From Verrucomicrobiota bacterium (GTDB lineage Bacteria > Verrucomicrobiota > Verrucomicrobiia > Opitutales > Opitutaceae): a DNA stretch of 17,664 nucleotides. The notes under the pieces are model-generated. The model saw nothing but the letters and a program-made list of their open reading frames with translations. It was not told where the DNA came from and did not search any database. Of this stretch, positions 7,320 to 14,053 are shown piece by piece. The stretch is from contig JAEWIY010000074.1 in NCBI GenBank assembly GCA_023386835.1, positions 1 to 17,664 on the forward strand, in the 5' to 3' direction. Position 1 is the first letter of the stretch. Each line of letters begins with the position of its first letter. Position numbers and translations under genes: made by a program.

Positions 7320-7969
7320 CGCCGGCTGCGCATCCGGTACAGCCGCTCCGTAAACCCACCCTCGCGCTCGAACGCGGCGGCCAGGGCGGCGATCTGCCGG
7401 TCGAGCAAGGCGCACGCGACCGCCAGCAGCGTGAGCACAGCATTGGCGGCGATCTCGGGGTGGGTGGACTTGGTGGACGAGGTGGACTGTGTGGACGGCT
7501 CCAGGCCACCAGCGGCTCTCGAAGCTTGGTTCTGTAGACCAGGTCCACAGCGTCCACCCTCACCACGCTCGACCACCCACATCTGGTGCACCCACGCGGC
7601 TACCTCTTCGAGGCTCTGGCACCGGCGGTCCACTAGGGCTTGGCGGCGCGGGTCGTCGCGCGGCCACTCCGGCAGTCCACGGTGCCGCAGAAAATCCTGA
7701 TAATCCAGGCGTAGCTCCTCCAAACTCGCCCGTGCCACGTTGGTGAGCTTCAGCTCCATCTTCTTCGAGGTGCCGCTCGCCTTTGAGCCCTCGGCGATGT
7801 TCTGCACGCCGCTGCGCGCGGCCTGCACCATCTGATCATGCGTCCGACTGCGTTTGGAGATGTAGCGGTCGCAAAATCGGGTCGTCGCGTCGTAGACGAG
7901 TTGCGCCACCTGAAAGCTGCGGAGGTGGCGATAACCGCCATGCGGCGGCAGGAGGGGATCGGGGGGCAT
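7307..7969 (-). CDS. Four-helix-bundle protein (S23/IVS-type) with C-terminal suffix domain
   Basis: 220 residues from ATG 7969. The segment VAQLVYDATTRFCDRYISKR, then HDQMVQAARSGVQNIAEGS (~21-62), is the hallmark of the S23/four-helix-bundle family, first seen in open frames within 23S rRNA intervening sequences and related to the Avd accessory proteins of retroelements. Residues ~66-135 (KKMELKLTNVARASLEELRLDY) continue the helical domain. A linker (~136-171) holds a Ser-Thr-X repeat. The end (IAANAVLTLLAVACALLDRQ to FTERLYRMRSRRRR, ~173-220) matches my memory of the 'four helix suffix' sub-domain. No rRNA or retroelement is nearby. The molecular role is unknown; the family is thought to bind nucleic acid. 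An upstream extension to 8275 would overlap the TPR gene and is rejected. Confidence 0.8.
   Translation of the reverse strand: MPPDPLLPPHGGYRHLRSFQVAQLVYDATTRFCDRYISKRSRTHDQMVQAARSGVQNIAEGSKASGTSKKMELKLTNVARASLEELRLDYQDFLRHRGLPEWPRDDPRRQALVDRRCQSLEEVAAWVHQMWVVERGEGGRCGPGLQNQASRAAGGLEPSTQSTSSTKSTHPEIAANAVLTLLAVACALLDRQIAALAAAFEREGGFTERLYRMRSRRRRA
7464..7557. repeat. GTGGACNNN 9-bp tandem repeats with inverted partner
   Basis: GTGGAC recurs exactly every 9 bp at 7464, 7473, 7482 and 7491, and its complement GTCCAC occurs at 7543 and 7552, also 9 bp apart. On the minus strand the first array encodes Ser-Thr-X four times in the linker of the four-helix-bundle protein. The inverted pair could form a stem with the array. 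Because the period is a multiple of three, copy-number change would keep the frame. Confidence 0.85.
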
Positions 7970-8086
7970 GGCGCTTGAAGAGCAGCGCCGAAACGGAAGT
8001 CTGCAGAAAGGCGCGTCTCCGGAAAGCCCAAGGTGGGAGCACACGCTCCTTTGACCGGCAGGTCTCGAAGCCTCACGCTGCGCGGC

Positions 8087-8617
8087 ATGACCGAACTTCC
8101 TGCCTGGAAACCTGAACTCGACGCGATCGTGGGCGCGCGGCATGGCGGGCAGGTCGCCGGAGTGCTGGCCCGGCTGCGCGACTTGGGAACGCGTCACCCC
8201 AATATCGCCGAGATCCACTACCAGATCGCCTGGACCTGCGAGGTCATGGGCAACCCGGCTGAAGCCCTGCCCCACTACGAGAAGGCGGTCGCGCTCGGAT
8301 TACCGGGGAATGAGCTCTCGGGAGCGTTGCTGGGGCTGGGCAACACCCTCCGCGTGCTGGGCCAACCCGAGCGCTCCCGCGAGGTGCTCGAGCGGGCGCA
8401 ACTCCAGTTTCCGGAGAACCGCGAGTTTGATGCCTTTCTCGCGCTGACGTTGCACGACCTCGGCGAGGCTACACCGGCGGTCCAGCGCTTGCTCAACCTG
8501 CTGATTGAAACGAGCGAAGACGTCGGCATTGCCGCGTACCAACGCAGCCTGCGTTTCCATGGCGAACGTCTGCAGCCGCCGACCCGCCCTGCCCCGGCTG
8601 GCGAAACTTTGGCCTAG
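8087..8617 (+). CDS. Tetratricopeptide-repeat protein
   Basis: 176 residues from ATG 8087, with no signal peptide, so probably cytoplasmic. TPR-like helical pairs are visible: EIHYQIAWTCEVMGNPAEALPHYEKAVALG (~41-70), then SGALLGLGNTLRVLGQPERSREVLERAQLQFP (~76-107), then FDAFLALTLHDLGEATPAVQRLLNLL (~113-138). The whole resembles the short TPR_5-type proteins I recall as stand-alone genes. These serve as protein-binding scaffolds; the partner cannot be told. It is divergent from the four-helix-bundle gene across 117 bp, and its TAG overlaps the stop of the convergent membrane-protein gene (shared CTAG). An upstream in-frame ATG at 8033 would add 18 residues that do not look conserved. Confidence 0.8.
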   Translation: MTELPAWKPELDAIVGARHGGQVAGVLARLRDLGTRHPNIAEIHYQIAWTCEVMGNPAEALPHYEKAVALGLPGNELSGALLGLGNTLRVLGQPERSREVLERAQLQFPENREFDAFLALTLHDLGEATPAVQRLLNLLIETSEDVGIAAYQRSLRFHGERLQPPTRPAPAGETLA

Positions 8618-9330
8618 TGCTCGCGGCGCACGCGACGTTGCTCGTGCGCGTCGAGCATCATGCGCACGAGGCGCCGGCTCGTGCGGGTGCGCAGCACGGC
8701 CGACCAGGCGATGACGATCACGCCAAGCGTCAGCAGGATCTGCAAAACCACCACCAGCGCGGAGCGAGTCCGGGCGGACGTGCTGACCGCGTGCGTGTAA
8801 GCGCCCATCGGCGCCGCCGCCAGTTGCTGGATCACCGGCTGCCGCTGCCGATCCACCCGGCCCAGGGCGATGACCCGGTCGCCAGGTCTGAAACCGCGGT
8901 TGCCTTGATTCCAGTGGTACCACGGGTCGTCCGGGATCTTCGAGGCGGAGGTGAGATCGTAGCTGTTTTCGGGCAGGAGCCAACGTCCGCCCGACCAGTG
9001 CAATTCAACCGCCGGACGATGCTCATCGACGACCCGTGCGGCTCCACTGCCAAAGCGGCTCAGCCGCTCGGTCCGCGTCCACGCCATCCGCCCGCGCCAC
9101 AACTTCGATTCGGCATCGACGGGCTGAAGTTCGCCTCGCAGCGCAAACACCTGACCCGGCCGGAGCCGCTCCATCTCCTGCGGCGTATTCACGACCGCGA
9201 TTTCCGCCGACGCGGACGTCGGGTGCAGATTCCAGCTCCAGACTAGCCACAGGGCCGCGACCGTAAACATCAGCCATCCCAGACGGACCGCCCACGAAGC
9301 GCGGCGGGCAAAGGCGGTGGACAGCATCAT
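8614..9330 (-). CDS. Membrane protein with two helices and a large central domain
   Basis: 238 residues from the tandem ATGs at 9330/9327; a TTG at 9396 would add 22 residues. One hydrophobic helix lies at ~15-33 (VRLGWLMFTVAALWLVWSW) and another at ~191-213 (ALVVVLQILLTLGVIVIAW), with a basic C-terminal tail (RTRTSRRLVRMM to RRVRREH). The ~150 residues between them are probably extracytoplasmic. The order 'PGQVFALRGEL', 'RMAWTRTERL', 'FRPGDRVIALGRVD' then a helix faintly recalls the GIDE-type domain of MUL1-like membrane proteins and their bacterial relatives. This is a weak visual likeness, and I do not assign a function. It is convergent with the TPR gene, sharing CTAG at the stops. A GTTC-N4-GAAC dyad lies ~120 bases upstream. 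Confidence 0.7.
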   Translation of the reverse strand: MMLSTAFARRASWAVRLGWLMFTVAALWLVWSWNLHPTSASAEIAVVNTPQEMERLRPGQVFALRGELQPVDAESKLWRGRMAWTRTERLSRFGSGAARVVDEHRPAVELHWSGGRWLLPENSYDLTSASKIPDDPWYHWNQGNRGFRPGDRVIALGRVDRQRQPVIQQLAAAPMGAYTHAVSTSARTRSALVVVLQILLTLGVIVIAWSAVLRTRTSRRLVRMMLDAHEQRRVRREH

Positions 9331-9451
9331 CGGGGTAAGGGACAAGACGCTACGAACGCGCCGCCACTCATTGCGCCGGACGGAGCCGGCGAACAAGGGA
9401 CGACGCGGCAGGGCTCAAGCAAGGGGTGGCCGAGCTGCCAAAACACGCTCC

Positions 9452-9467
9452 ACGTTCAGGCGAACGT
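9452..9467. promoter_or_regulatory. Perfect inverted repeat ACGTTC-N4-GAACGT (LexA-like)
   Basis: A 6+6 bp perfect dyad with a 4-base spacer (AGGC) in the gap between the membrane-protein gene (start 9330, -) and the second PII gene (stop 9566, -). Its core GTTC-N4-GAAC is that of the Verrucomicrobia LexA motif as I remember it (TGTTC-N4-GAACA), but the outer pair is C/G instead of T/A. It could also be just a hairpin downstream of the PII gene. Confidence 0.3.
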
Positions 9468-9565
9468 CGAAAGTGTCAAAAATTTACCGGTTGCTCGCGC
9501 TCTTTCCGGCATTTACCCGGCGTCCCTCTACGGACCATCCCCGAAGGCCGAGGCTGCCCGTTTGG

Positions 9566-9904
9566 CTAAAGCGCGGCCTCGCCGCGTTCCTCGGTCCGCA
9601 CTCGGATAACGTCCGCCAAGTCGGCGACAAACACCTTCCCGTCCCCGATCTTGCCCGTGCGCGACGCCCGGATGACAGCGTCGATCACCTGCTCGGCGGC
9701 GGCGTCCAGGACCGCAATCTCGACCTTCACCTTGGGCAGAAAATCCACGTTGTACTCGGCTCCCCGGTAGACCTCGGTGTGCCCCTTCTGCCGGCCGAAG
9801 CCTTTGACCTCGGTGACGGTCATGCCCTCCACCCCGAGCGCGGAGACGGCCTCCTTCACTTCCTCGAGTTTGAACGGCTTGATGATGGCGGTGATGAGCT
9901 TCAT
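9566..9904 (-). CDS. Nitrogen regulatory protein PII, copy 1
   Basis: 112 residues, full PII length. PII trimers sense ATP/ADP and 2-oxoglutarate and bind targets such as AmtB and glutamine-synthetase regulators. The T-loop FGRQKGHTEVYRGAEY carries Tyr51, the uridylylation site. The nucleotide-binding TGKIGDGKVF and the C-terminal signature IRVRTEERGEAA are intact. A ribosome binding site (AGGA, 7 bases upstream) supports ATG 9904; a longer in-frame start at 10015 would run through the terminator of the neighbouring gene. It is ~70% identical to the PII protein encoded just upstream (10053-10391) but lies beyond a terminator, so it is probably expressed separately or by read-through. The glnB/glnK distinction cannot be made from sequence. 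Confidence 0.93.
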   Translation of the reverse strand: MKLITAIIKPFKLEEVKEAVSALGVEGMTVTEVKGFGRQKGHTEVYRGAEYNVDFLPKVKVEIAVLDAAAEQVIDAVIRASRTGKIGDGKVFVADLADVIRVRTEERGEAAL

Positions 9905-9987
9905 GCGAAAGTCCTGACCCAATTTGCGCTCTTCTAAGCAACTCGCCGCCCGACCGCTCCTGCGGCATCGAGCCCGGCGAGGGCGCT

Positions 9988-10026
9988 TAAAAAAAAGAGA
10001 GCAGCCGGCACGCACGTGCCGGCTGC
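9988..10026 (-). terminator. Rho-independent terminator between the two PII genes
   Basis: On the minus strand an 11-bp perfect stem (GCAGCCGGCAC / GTGCCGGCTGC, arms 10001-10011 and 10016-10026, 4-base loop) is followed by TCTC and eight T (A8 at 9989-9996 on +). It lies 26 bases after the stop of the amtB-linked PII gene and should end that transcript before the second PII gene. Confidence 0.92.
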
Positions 10027-10052
10027 TGAAGGTTTCAAATCCGCTTGGGCGT

Positions 10053-10391
10053 TTAGATCGCGGCGTCGCCGCGCTCGTCCGTACGAATCCGGACCGCTTC
10101 CTCCAAGTTGATCATGAAGACCTTGCCGTCGCCGATCTTGCCGGTCTTGGCTGCCTTCACGATCGTATCGACCGTCTTTTCGGCCAAGTCGTCAGTCACG
10201 ACGATCTCGATCTTCACCTTGGGGAGAAAATCGACGGTGTACTCGCTGCCGCGGTAGATCTCGGTGTGACCTTTCTGACGACCAAAGCCCTTCACTTCGG
10301 TGACGGTCATACCCTCGATACCGATCTCGGAGAGGGCTTCTTTCACCTCCTCCAACTTGAACGGCTTGATGATGGCGATGATGAGTTTCAT
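10053..10391 (-). CDS. glnK: Nitrogen regulatory protein PII, amtB-linked copy (GlnK-like)
   Basis: 112 residues with all PII signatures: MKLIIAIIKPFKLEEVKEAL start, T-loop FGRQKGHTEIYRGSEY with Tyr51, TGKIGDGKVF and IRIRTDERGDAA. It starts 86 bases after the amtB stop on the same strand, the classic amtB-glnK pairing, in which GlnK docks on AmtB and blocks ammonium entry when nitrogen is plentiful. It ends at a strong intrinsic terminator. No strong Shine-Dalgarno precedes ATG 10391; translation may depend on amtB, although an intercistronic hairpin lies between them. The symbol is given by linkage to amtB, not by diagnostic residues. About 79 of 112 positions match the second PII copy. Confidence 0.94.
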   Translation of the reverse strand: MKLIIAIIKPFKLEEVKEALSEIGIEGMTVTEVKGFGRQKGHTEIYRGSEYTVDFLPKVKIEIVVTDDLAEKTVDTIVKAAKTGKIGDGKVFMINLEEAVRIRTDERGDAAI

Positions 10392-10429
10392 GCGTGGTAA
10401 GTTGAGGGTCGGTTATTAGTTATGTACCT

Positions 10430-10469
10430 CCCGCCGCGGTGCAAGTCTGCGCAACCGTACCGCAGCGGG
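10430..10469 (-). other. Intercistronic hairpin between amtB and the PII gene
   Basis: Minus-strand arms CCCGCTGCGGT and ACCGCGGCGGG (10459-10469 and 10430-10440) pair over 11 bp with one wobble and an 18-base loop. The sequence after it on the minus strand is A/T-rich but has no T-run. It is probably an mRNA processing or stability element, or a partial attenuator that sets the AmtB:PII ratio. Confidence 0.45.
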
Positions 10470-10477
10470 AACGTTCA

Positions 10478-11869
10478 TCAGCCTTTGTGCGCGGGGGTGA
10501 AGTCGGGATACGCTTCGTTGCCATGCTCGCCGATGTCGAGACCTTCAGTCTCTTCCTCGAGGCTTACGCGCAGGCCGAGCGTGGCCTTGATCAAGAAGGC
10601 GAGGATCAGCGAGGCGACGAACGCCGTGACGCAGACCGCGACGCAGCCGACCGCCTGGTTCACCAGGCTCTTGCCATCGCCGAAGATACCAACCGCGAGG
10701 GTGCCCCAGACACCGCAGACGCCGTGCACCGAGATCGCACCCACGGGGTCGTCGATCTTCACCTTGTCGAAGAAGAGGATCGAGAACACCACGATCACTC
10801 CGGCGATGACGCCGATGATCAGCGAGCTGGCCATGCTGACTGCGTCGGCACCAGCCGTGATGCCGACCAGACCGGCGAGCACACCGTTGAGGGCCATCGA
10901 GAGGTCGGGCTTCTTCAGCACCGTCCAGGCGACGATCATCGAGGTCAGCATGCCCGCGGCCGCGGCGAGCGCCGTCGTGACGAACACGTAGGAAACACCG
11001 CGGGGATCCGCGCTCAGCACCGAGCCACCGTTGAACCCGAACCAGCCGAGCCACAGCAGCATCACACCGATGGTCGCGAGCGGCATCGAGTGACCCAGAA
11101 TCGGGCGAATCCGGCCGTCGACATACTTGCCGCTGCGCGGACCGAGGACCATCACCGCGGCCAGCGCGGCGAAACCACCGAAGCCGTGCACGAGTGTGGA
11201 ACCGGCGAAGTCGTAGAACCCGATCGGATCGCCGTCCTCATTCAGGCCGCCCAGGCCGAGGCTCGACAGCCAGCCGCCGCCCCACTGCCAGGAACCGGTC
11301 ATCGGATAGATGAAGGTCACCAGCAGGACCGAGTAGATCAGGAAACTGTTGAGCTTCACGCGCTCGGCCACCGCGCCGGACACGATCGTCGCGGCGGTGG
11401 CGGCAAACATCGCCTGGAAGATGAAGTCCGTCCACCAGGTGTAGCCGGCGTAGGCGTCGGTCATCAGCGAGACGTCGTTGTTGTCGACCGCGAACCAGCT
11501 GCCGAGGGCGAAGAACCCGTTGAAGTCACCCGGGTACATCGCGTTGAATCCATAAAGTGCATACGTCACCAGGCCGATGGACGCGATGGCGACATTCTTG
11601 AACAGGATGTTCGTCGTGTTCTTCGCCTGCGTGAGGCCGGCCTCCACCGTGGCGAACCCGAGGTGCATCAGGAACACCAGCGCGGCGGAGATGAGCAGCC
11701 AGAGATTGTTGACGGTGAAGAGGGAGAAGCCGGGAGACGAGGTGAAGGCTTCGTAACTCTCGTAAGGGGGCGCCTCTTCCTGACCGAAGAGCGGCGAGAA
11801 AAACGCCAGTAGCGCAAAGACCGAGAGCATCTTTACGCCACTAATCACGTGCTGGGACCGTAGCTTCAT
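10478..11869 (-). CDS. amtB: Ammonium transporter AmtB
   Basis: 463 residues from ATG 11869, an inner-membrane trimeric ammonium channel. A signal-peptide-like start (MKLRSQHVISGVKMLSVFALLAFFSPLFG) precedes EEAPPY, as in other bacterial AmtB proteins that have a cleaved leader. About eleven hydrophobic helices follow. Signatures seen are EAGLTQAKNTTNILFKN (76-92), the pore twin histidines H228 (STLVHGFGGFAAL) and H382 (ISVHGVCGVWGTL), and DDPVGAISVHG (373-383). The end (LEEETEGLDIGEHGNEAYPDF) is the usual conserved AmtB tail. A PII gene follows 86 bases downstream. A sigma-54-type promoter at 11937-11952 implies induction under nitrogen limitation. An ATG at 11830 is a possible alternative start that would shorten the leader. 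Confidence 0.96.
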   Translation of the reverse strand: MKLRSQHVISGVKMLSVFALLAFFSPLFGQEEAPPYESYEAFTSSPGFSLFTVNNLWLLISAALVFLMHLGFATVEAGLTQAKNTTNILFKNVAIASIGLVTYALYGFNAMYPGDFNGFFALGSWFAVDNNDVSLMTDAYAGYTWWTDFIFQAMFAATAATIVSGAVAERVKLNSFLIYSVLLVTFIYPMTGSWQWGGGWLSSLGLGGLNEDGDPIGFYDFAGSTLVHGFGGFAALAAVMVLGPRSGKYVDGRIRPILGHSMPLATIGVMLLWLGWFGFNGGSVLSADPRGVSYVFVTTALAAAAGMLTSMIVAWTVLKKPDLSMALNGVLAGLVGITAGADAVSMASSLIIGVIAGVIVVFSILFFDKVKIDDPVGAISVHGVCGVWGTLAVGIFGDGKSLVNQAVGCVAVCVTAFVASLILAFLIKATLGLRVSLEEETEGLDIGEHGNEAYPDFTPAHKG

Positions 11870-11936
11870 AGGTGGTTTAACGAGTAGGTGGTTGCGACTT
11901 GCGGCGCGTATCTGGCGGATAGGCCGGTCGCGCTTG

Positions 11937-11952
11937 AGCACGGGTCATGCCA
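11937..11952 (-). promoter_or_regulatory. Sigma-54 (-24/-12) promoter candidate for amtB
   Basis: The minus strand reads TGGCATGACCCGTGCT. Against TGGCAC-RNNNN-TTGCW this keeps the invariant GG and GC at the right spacing, with two mismatches (C to T, T to G). A start ~12 bases further on would leave a leader of ~57 bases before the amtB ATG. amtB-glnK operons are commonly sigma-54 dependent, so the context is right. Confidence 0.65.
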
Positions 11953-11972
11953 AGGGGCGCCAATGCGTGAAA

Positions 11973-11989
11973 TCCCTTCATACAAGGGA
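11973..11989. promoter_or_regulatory. Perfect dyad TCCCTT-N5-AAGGGA upstream of amtB promoter
   Basis: A 6+6 bp perfect inverted repeat with spacer CATAC, centred ~55 bases upstream of the predicted amtB transcription start. The position suits an activator or repressor operator, but the sequence matches no motif I know. Confidence 0.35.
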
Positions 11990-12148
11990 ACCCGCCACGT
12001 CCCCGGTCCCACCTGAGGAACATCCCCTGCTCCTCGGCGCTGGACGCAAAATCGCCCGCACGAGCGAAACCGCCCGCTCCCCGGATCAGAATTGACCAGC
12101 CTCAGCTCGCCCGCGCCTGCCCTGCTCCTGCAGGCACCGTGCTTCCTT

Positions 12149-12193
12149 GGGCGGCGTGGCACTTTGGGCGGCGCCCGGTAGCGGTGCCGCCCC
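12149..12193. repeat. GC-rich REP-like inverted repeat
   Basis: GGGCGGC (12149-12155) pairs with GCCGCCC (12186-12192), with an inner GGGCGGCGCCC palindrome-like segment. The right half (TAGCGGTGCCGCCCCTAC) resembles a short intergenic repeat that I recall recurring in some verrucomicrobial genomes. There is no T-run, so it is not an intrinsic terminator for aspS, although it lies ~70 bases beyond the aspS stop. Confidence 0.4.
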
Positions 12194-12259
12194 TACTTGT
12201 TGCCTCAACGATCGTGTCACCCAACCGGATCAACGCGATCGTCCCTTCCCAGCCGGATC

Positions 12260-14053
12260 TCAGCCCTGCTCGGGCACCACCGTCTGGATGTGCAGTTCGC
12301 GGAGCTGCTTCGCGGTCACCGGTGTCGGGCTCTGGGCCATCAGATCCTGGCCCTTCTGCGTCTTCGGGAAGGCGATCACATCACGAATGCTCGTCGTGCC
12401 GCACAGGAGTGCCACCATCCGATCAAGACCGAAGGCGATGCCACCGTGGGGCGGCGCGCCGTACGTGAACGCCTTGAGCATGTAACCGAACCGGCTTTCC
12501 ACGACGTCCGCCGGGATCTTCAGCACGTCCTCAAAAACCTTCTTCTGCAGCGCCGGTTGGTGAATACGAATGGATCCACCACCGAGTTCCATGCCATTCA
12601 GCACCACGTCGTAGTGCTGGCCGCGCACGGCCCGCGGGTCGGAATCGAGCAACGCAACGTCCTCCGGCACCGGCGCCGTGAACGGATGGTGCGTGGCTGC
12701 ATAACCGCCGCGCTCCTCGTCGTACGACATCAGCGGAAAATCGACCACCCAAAGAAAACGCCAGTCGTCCGCGCGCACTGTCAGCAGGCCGCGTTTCTGC
12801 TGGAGCGCCGCGCTATCCAATCGGATGCGGCCCAAAATCGCGCAGGCTCGCTCCCACTCGGCCGCGGCAAAGAAGATGATGTCGCCGTCCTCAATCTTCA
12901 GTCGCTCCGTCAGCGCCGCCCGTTCCTCTTCGGAGAAGAACTTCACGATCGGCGACTTCCACTCGCCGCCCTCAACCTTGATGAAGGCGAGGCCCTTGGC
13001 CCCGAGCGACTTCGCCGAATCCTCGAGCGCCTTCAGCTCGCCTTGGGTCACATCGGCGAGGCCCTTGGCGTTGATCGCCTTGACCGCGCCTCCGTTGGCA
13101 ATCGTCGCCTGGAAAACCTTGAAGGCCGACGTCCGGAACGTGTCCGAGAAGTCCACCAGCTCGAGGCCGAAGCGCAGGTCCGGCTTGTCGACGCCAAACC
13201 GGTTCATCGCCTCCTTGTAGGGCATGCGCAGGAACGGCGTCGGGATCTCCACGTCGAGAACGTCCTTCCAGACCTTCTTCAGCATCCCTTCAAAGATCGA
13301 ATAGATGTCCTCGCGGGTGACGAAGGAGGCTTCGACGTCCACCTGGGTGAACTCCATCTGGCGGTCGGCGCGCAGGTCTTCGTCACGGAAGCACCGGGCG
13401 ATCTGGAAATAGCGTTCCACGCCCGCCACCATCAGGATCTGCTTAAACTGCTGGGGCGACTGCGACAGCGCGTAGAACTGCCCCGGATGAATGCGCGACG
13501 GCACCAGGTACTCGCGCGCGCCTTCCGGCGTGCTCTTAAAGAGGGCCGGCGTCTCCACCTCGATGAACTCAAGGCCGTCAAAGTAGTCGCGGATCGCCTT
13601 GGAGGCCTTGTGCCGGACCCAGAGGTTACGACGCATTTTCGGGCGCCGCAGGTCGAGATACCGGTAGGTGAGCCGCAGGTCTTCGTTGACCTTGTCGCCG
13701 CCGGCATCGTCGAGCGGGAACGGCGGGGTCTCGGAAATGTTGTGGATCTCCAGCGCCGACGCGACCACCTCCACCTGGCCGGTCGGCAGCCCCGGATTCT
13801 CCGTGCCCGCCGGGCGCTGCACGACCGTGCCGGTGATGCCAATGACCGACTCCGGCTTCAGGTGCTTCAGCTGGCTGGCGAGCTGCGCATCGTCATGCGG
13901 CTCGAGCTTGATCTGGGTGACGCCTTTGCGGTCCCGCAGATCGACGAAGACGATGCCGCCTTGGTCGCGAATCGTATCGACCCAGCCAAGCAGCGAAACA
14001 GTCGCGCCGACATCGGATTGGGAAAGCTGGGCACAGTGGTGGGTGCGGTGCAT
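12260..14053 (-). CDS. aspS: Aspartyl-tRNA synthetase (bacterial type)
   Basis: 597 residues from ATG 14053, close to the 590 of E. coli. Class II synthetase activating aspartate and charging tRNA-Asp. The N-terminal OB-fold (GWVDTIRDQGG, VFVDLRDRKG) binds the anticodon. Motif 2 is IARCFRDEDLRADRQMEFTQ (218-237). The bacterial GAD insertion domain lies roughly at 290-420. Motif 3 is GIAFGLDRMVAL near 550, followed by the typical SIRDVIAFPKTQKGQDLM. Position 31, in the RD-x-GG loop that sorts discriminating (Leu) from non-discriminating (His) enzymes, is Gln. The frame is open upstream to 14206, but that extension is Arg-rich, resembles no AspRS N-terminus and is rejected. No strong ribosome binding site is seen. 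Confidence 0.96.
   Translation of the reverse strand: MHRTHHCAQLSQSDVGATVSLLGWVDTIRDQGGIVFVDLRDRKGVTQIKLEPHDDAQLASQLKHLKPESVIGITGTVVQRPAGTENPGLPTGQVEVVASALEIHNISETPPFPLDDAGGDKVNEDLRLTYRYLDLRRPKMRRNLWVRHKASKAIRDYFDGLEFIEVETPALFKSTPEGAREYLVPSRIHPGQFYALSQSPQQFKQILMVAGVERYFQIARCFRDEDLRADRQMEFTQVDVEASFVTREDIYSIFEGMLKKVWKDVLDVEIPTPFLRMPYKEAMNRFGVDKPDLRFGLELVDFSDTFRTSAFKVFQATIANGGAVKAINAKGLADVTQGELKALEDSAKSLGAKGLAFIKVEGGEWKSPIVKFFSEEERAALTERLKIEDGDIIFFAAAEWERACAILGRIRLDSAALQQKRGLLTVRADDWRFLWVVDFPLMSYDEERGGYAATHHPFTAPVPEDVALLDSDPRAVRGQHYDVVLNGMELGGGSIRIHQPALQKKVFEDVLKIPADVVESRFGYMLKAFTYGAPPHGGIAFGLDRMVALLCGTTSIRDVIAFPKTQKGQDLMAQSPTPVTAKQLRELHIQTVVPEQG

Larger units (their letters stand above)
11870..12259. 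other. 390-bp regulatory gap between amtB and aspS
   Basis: No gene is seen. The half nearest amtB holds the sigma-54 promoter candidate and a perfect dyad (separate entries). The half nearest aspS holds a GC-rich inverted-repeat segment. The large size for such a compact region fits an enhancer-dependent promoter that needs upstream activator sites. I found no good match to the enterobacterial NtrC site (GCAC-N7-GTGC). Confidence 0.6.

Noticed and set aside
9938..9952. Sigma-54-like sequence upstream of the second PII gene (CGGGCG-N5-TTGC on -)
   Set aside because: The GG and GC spacing fits, but only two of six -24 bases match; too weak in GC-rich DNA.
10439..11812. Plus-strand frame of ~450 codons opposite amtB
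   Set aside because: The highly charged composition is the complement of hydrophobic membrane-helix codons; not a real protein.
12205..12219. TGACAC-N5-TTGA on the minus strand far upstream of amtB
   Set aside because: Resembles sigma-54 sites but lacks the invariant GG and GC, and is over 330 bp from the gene.
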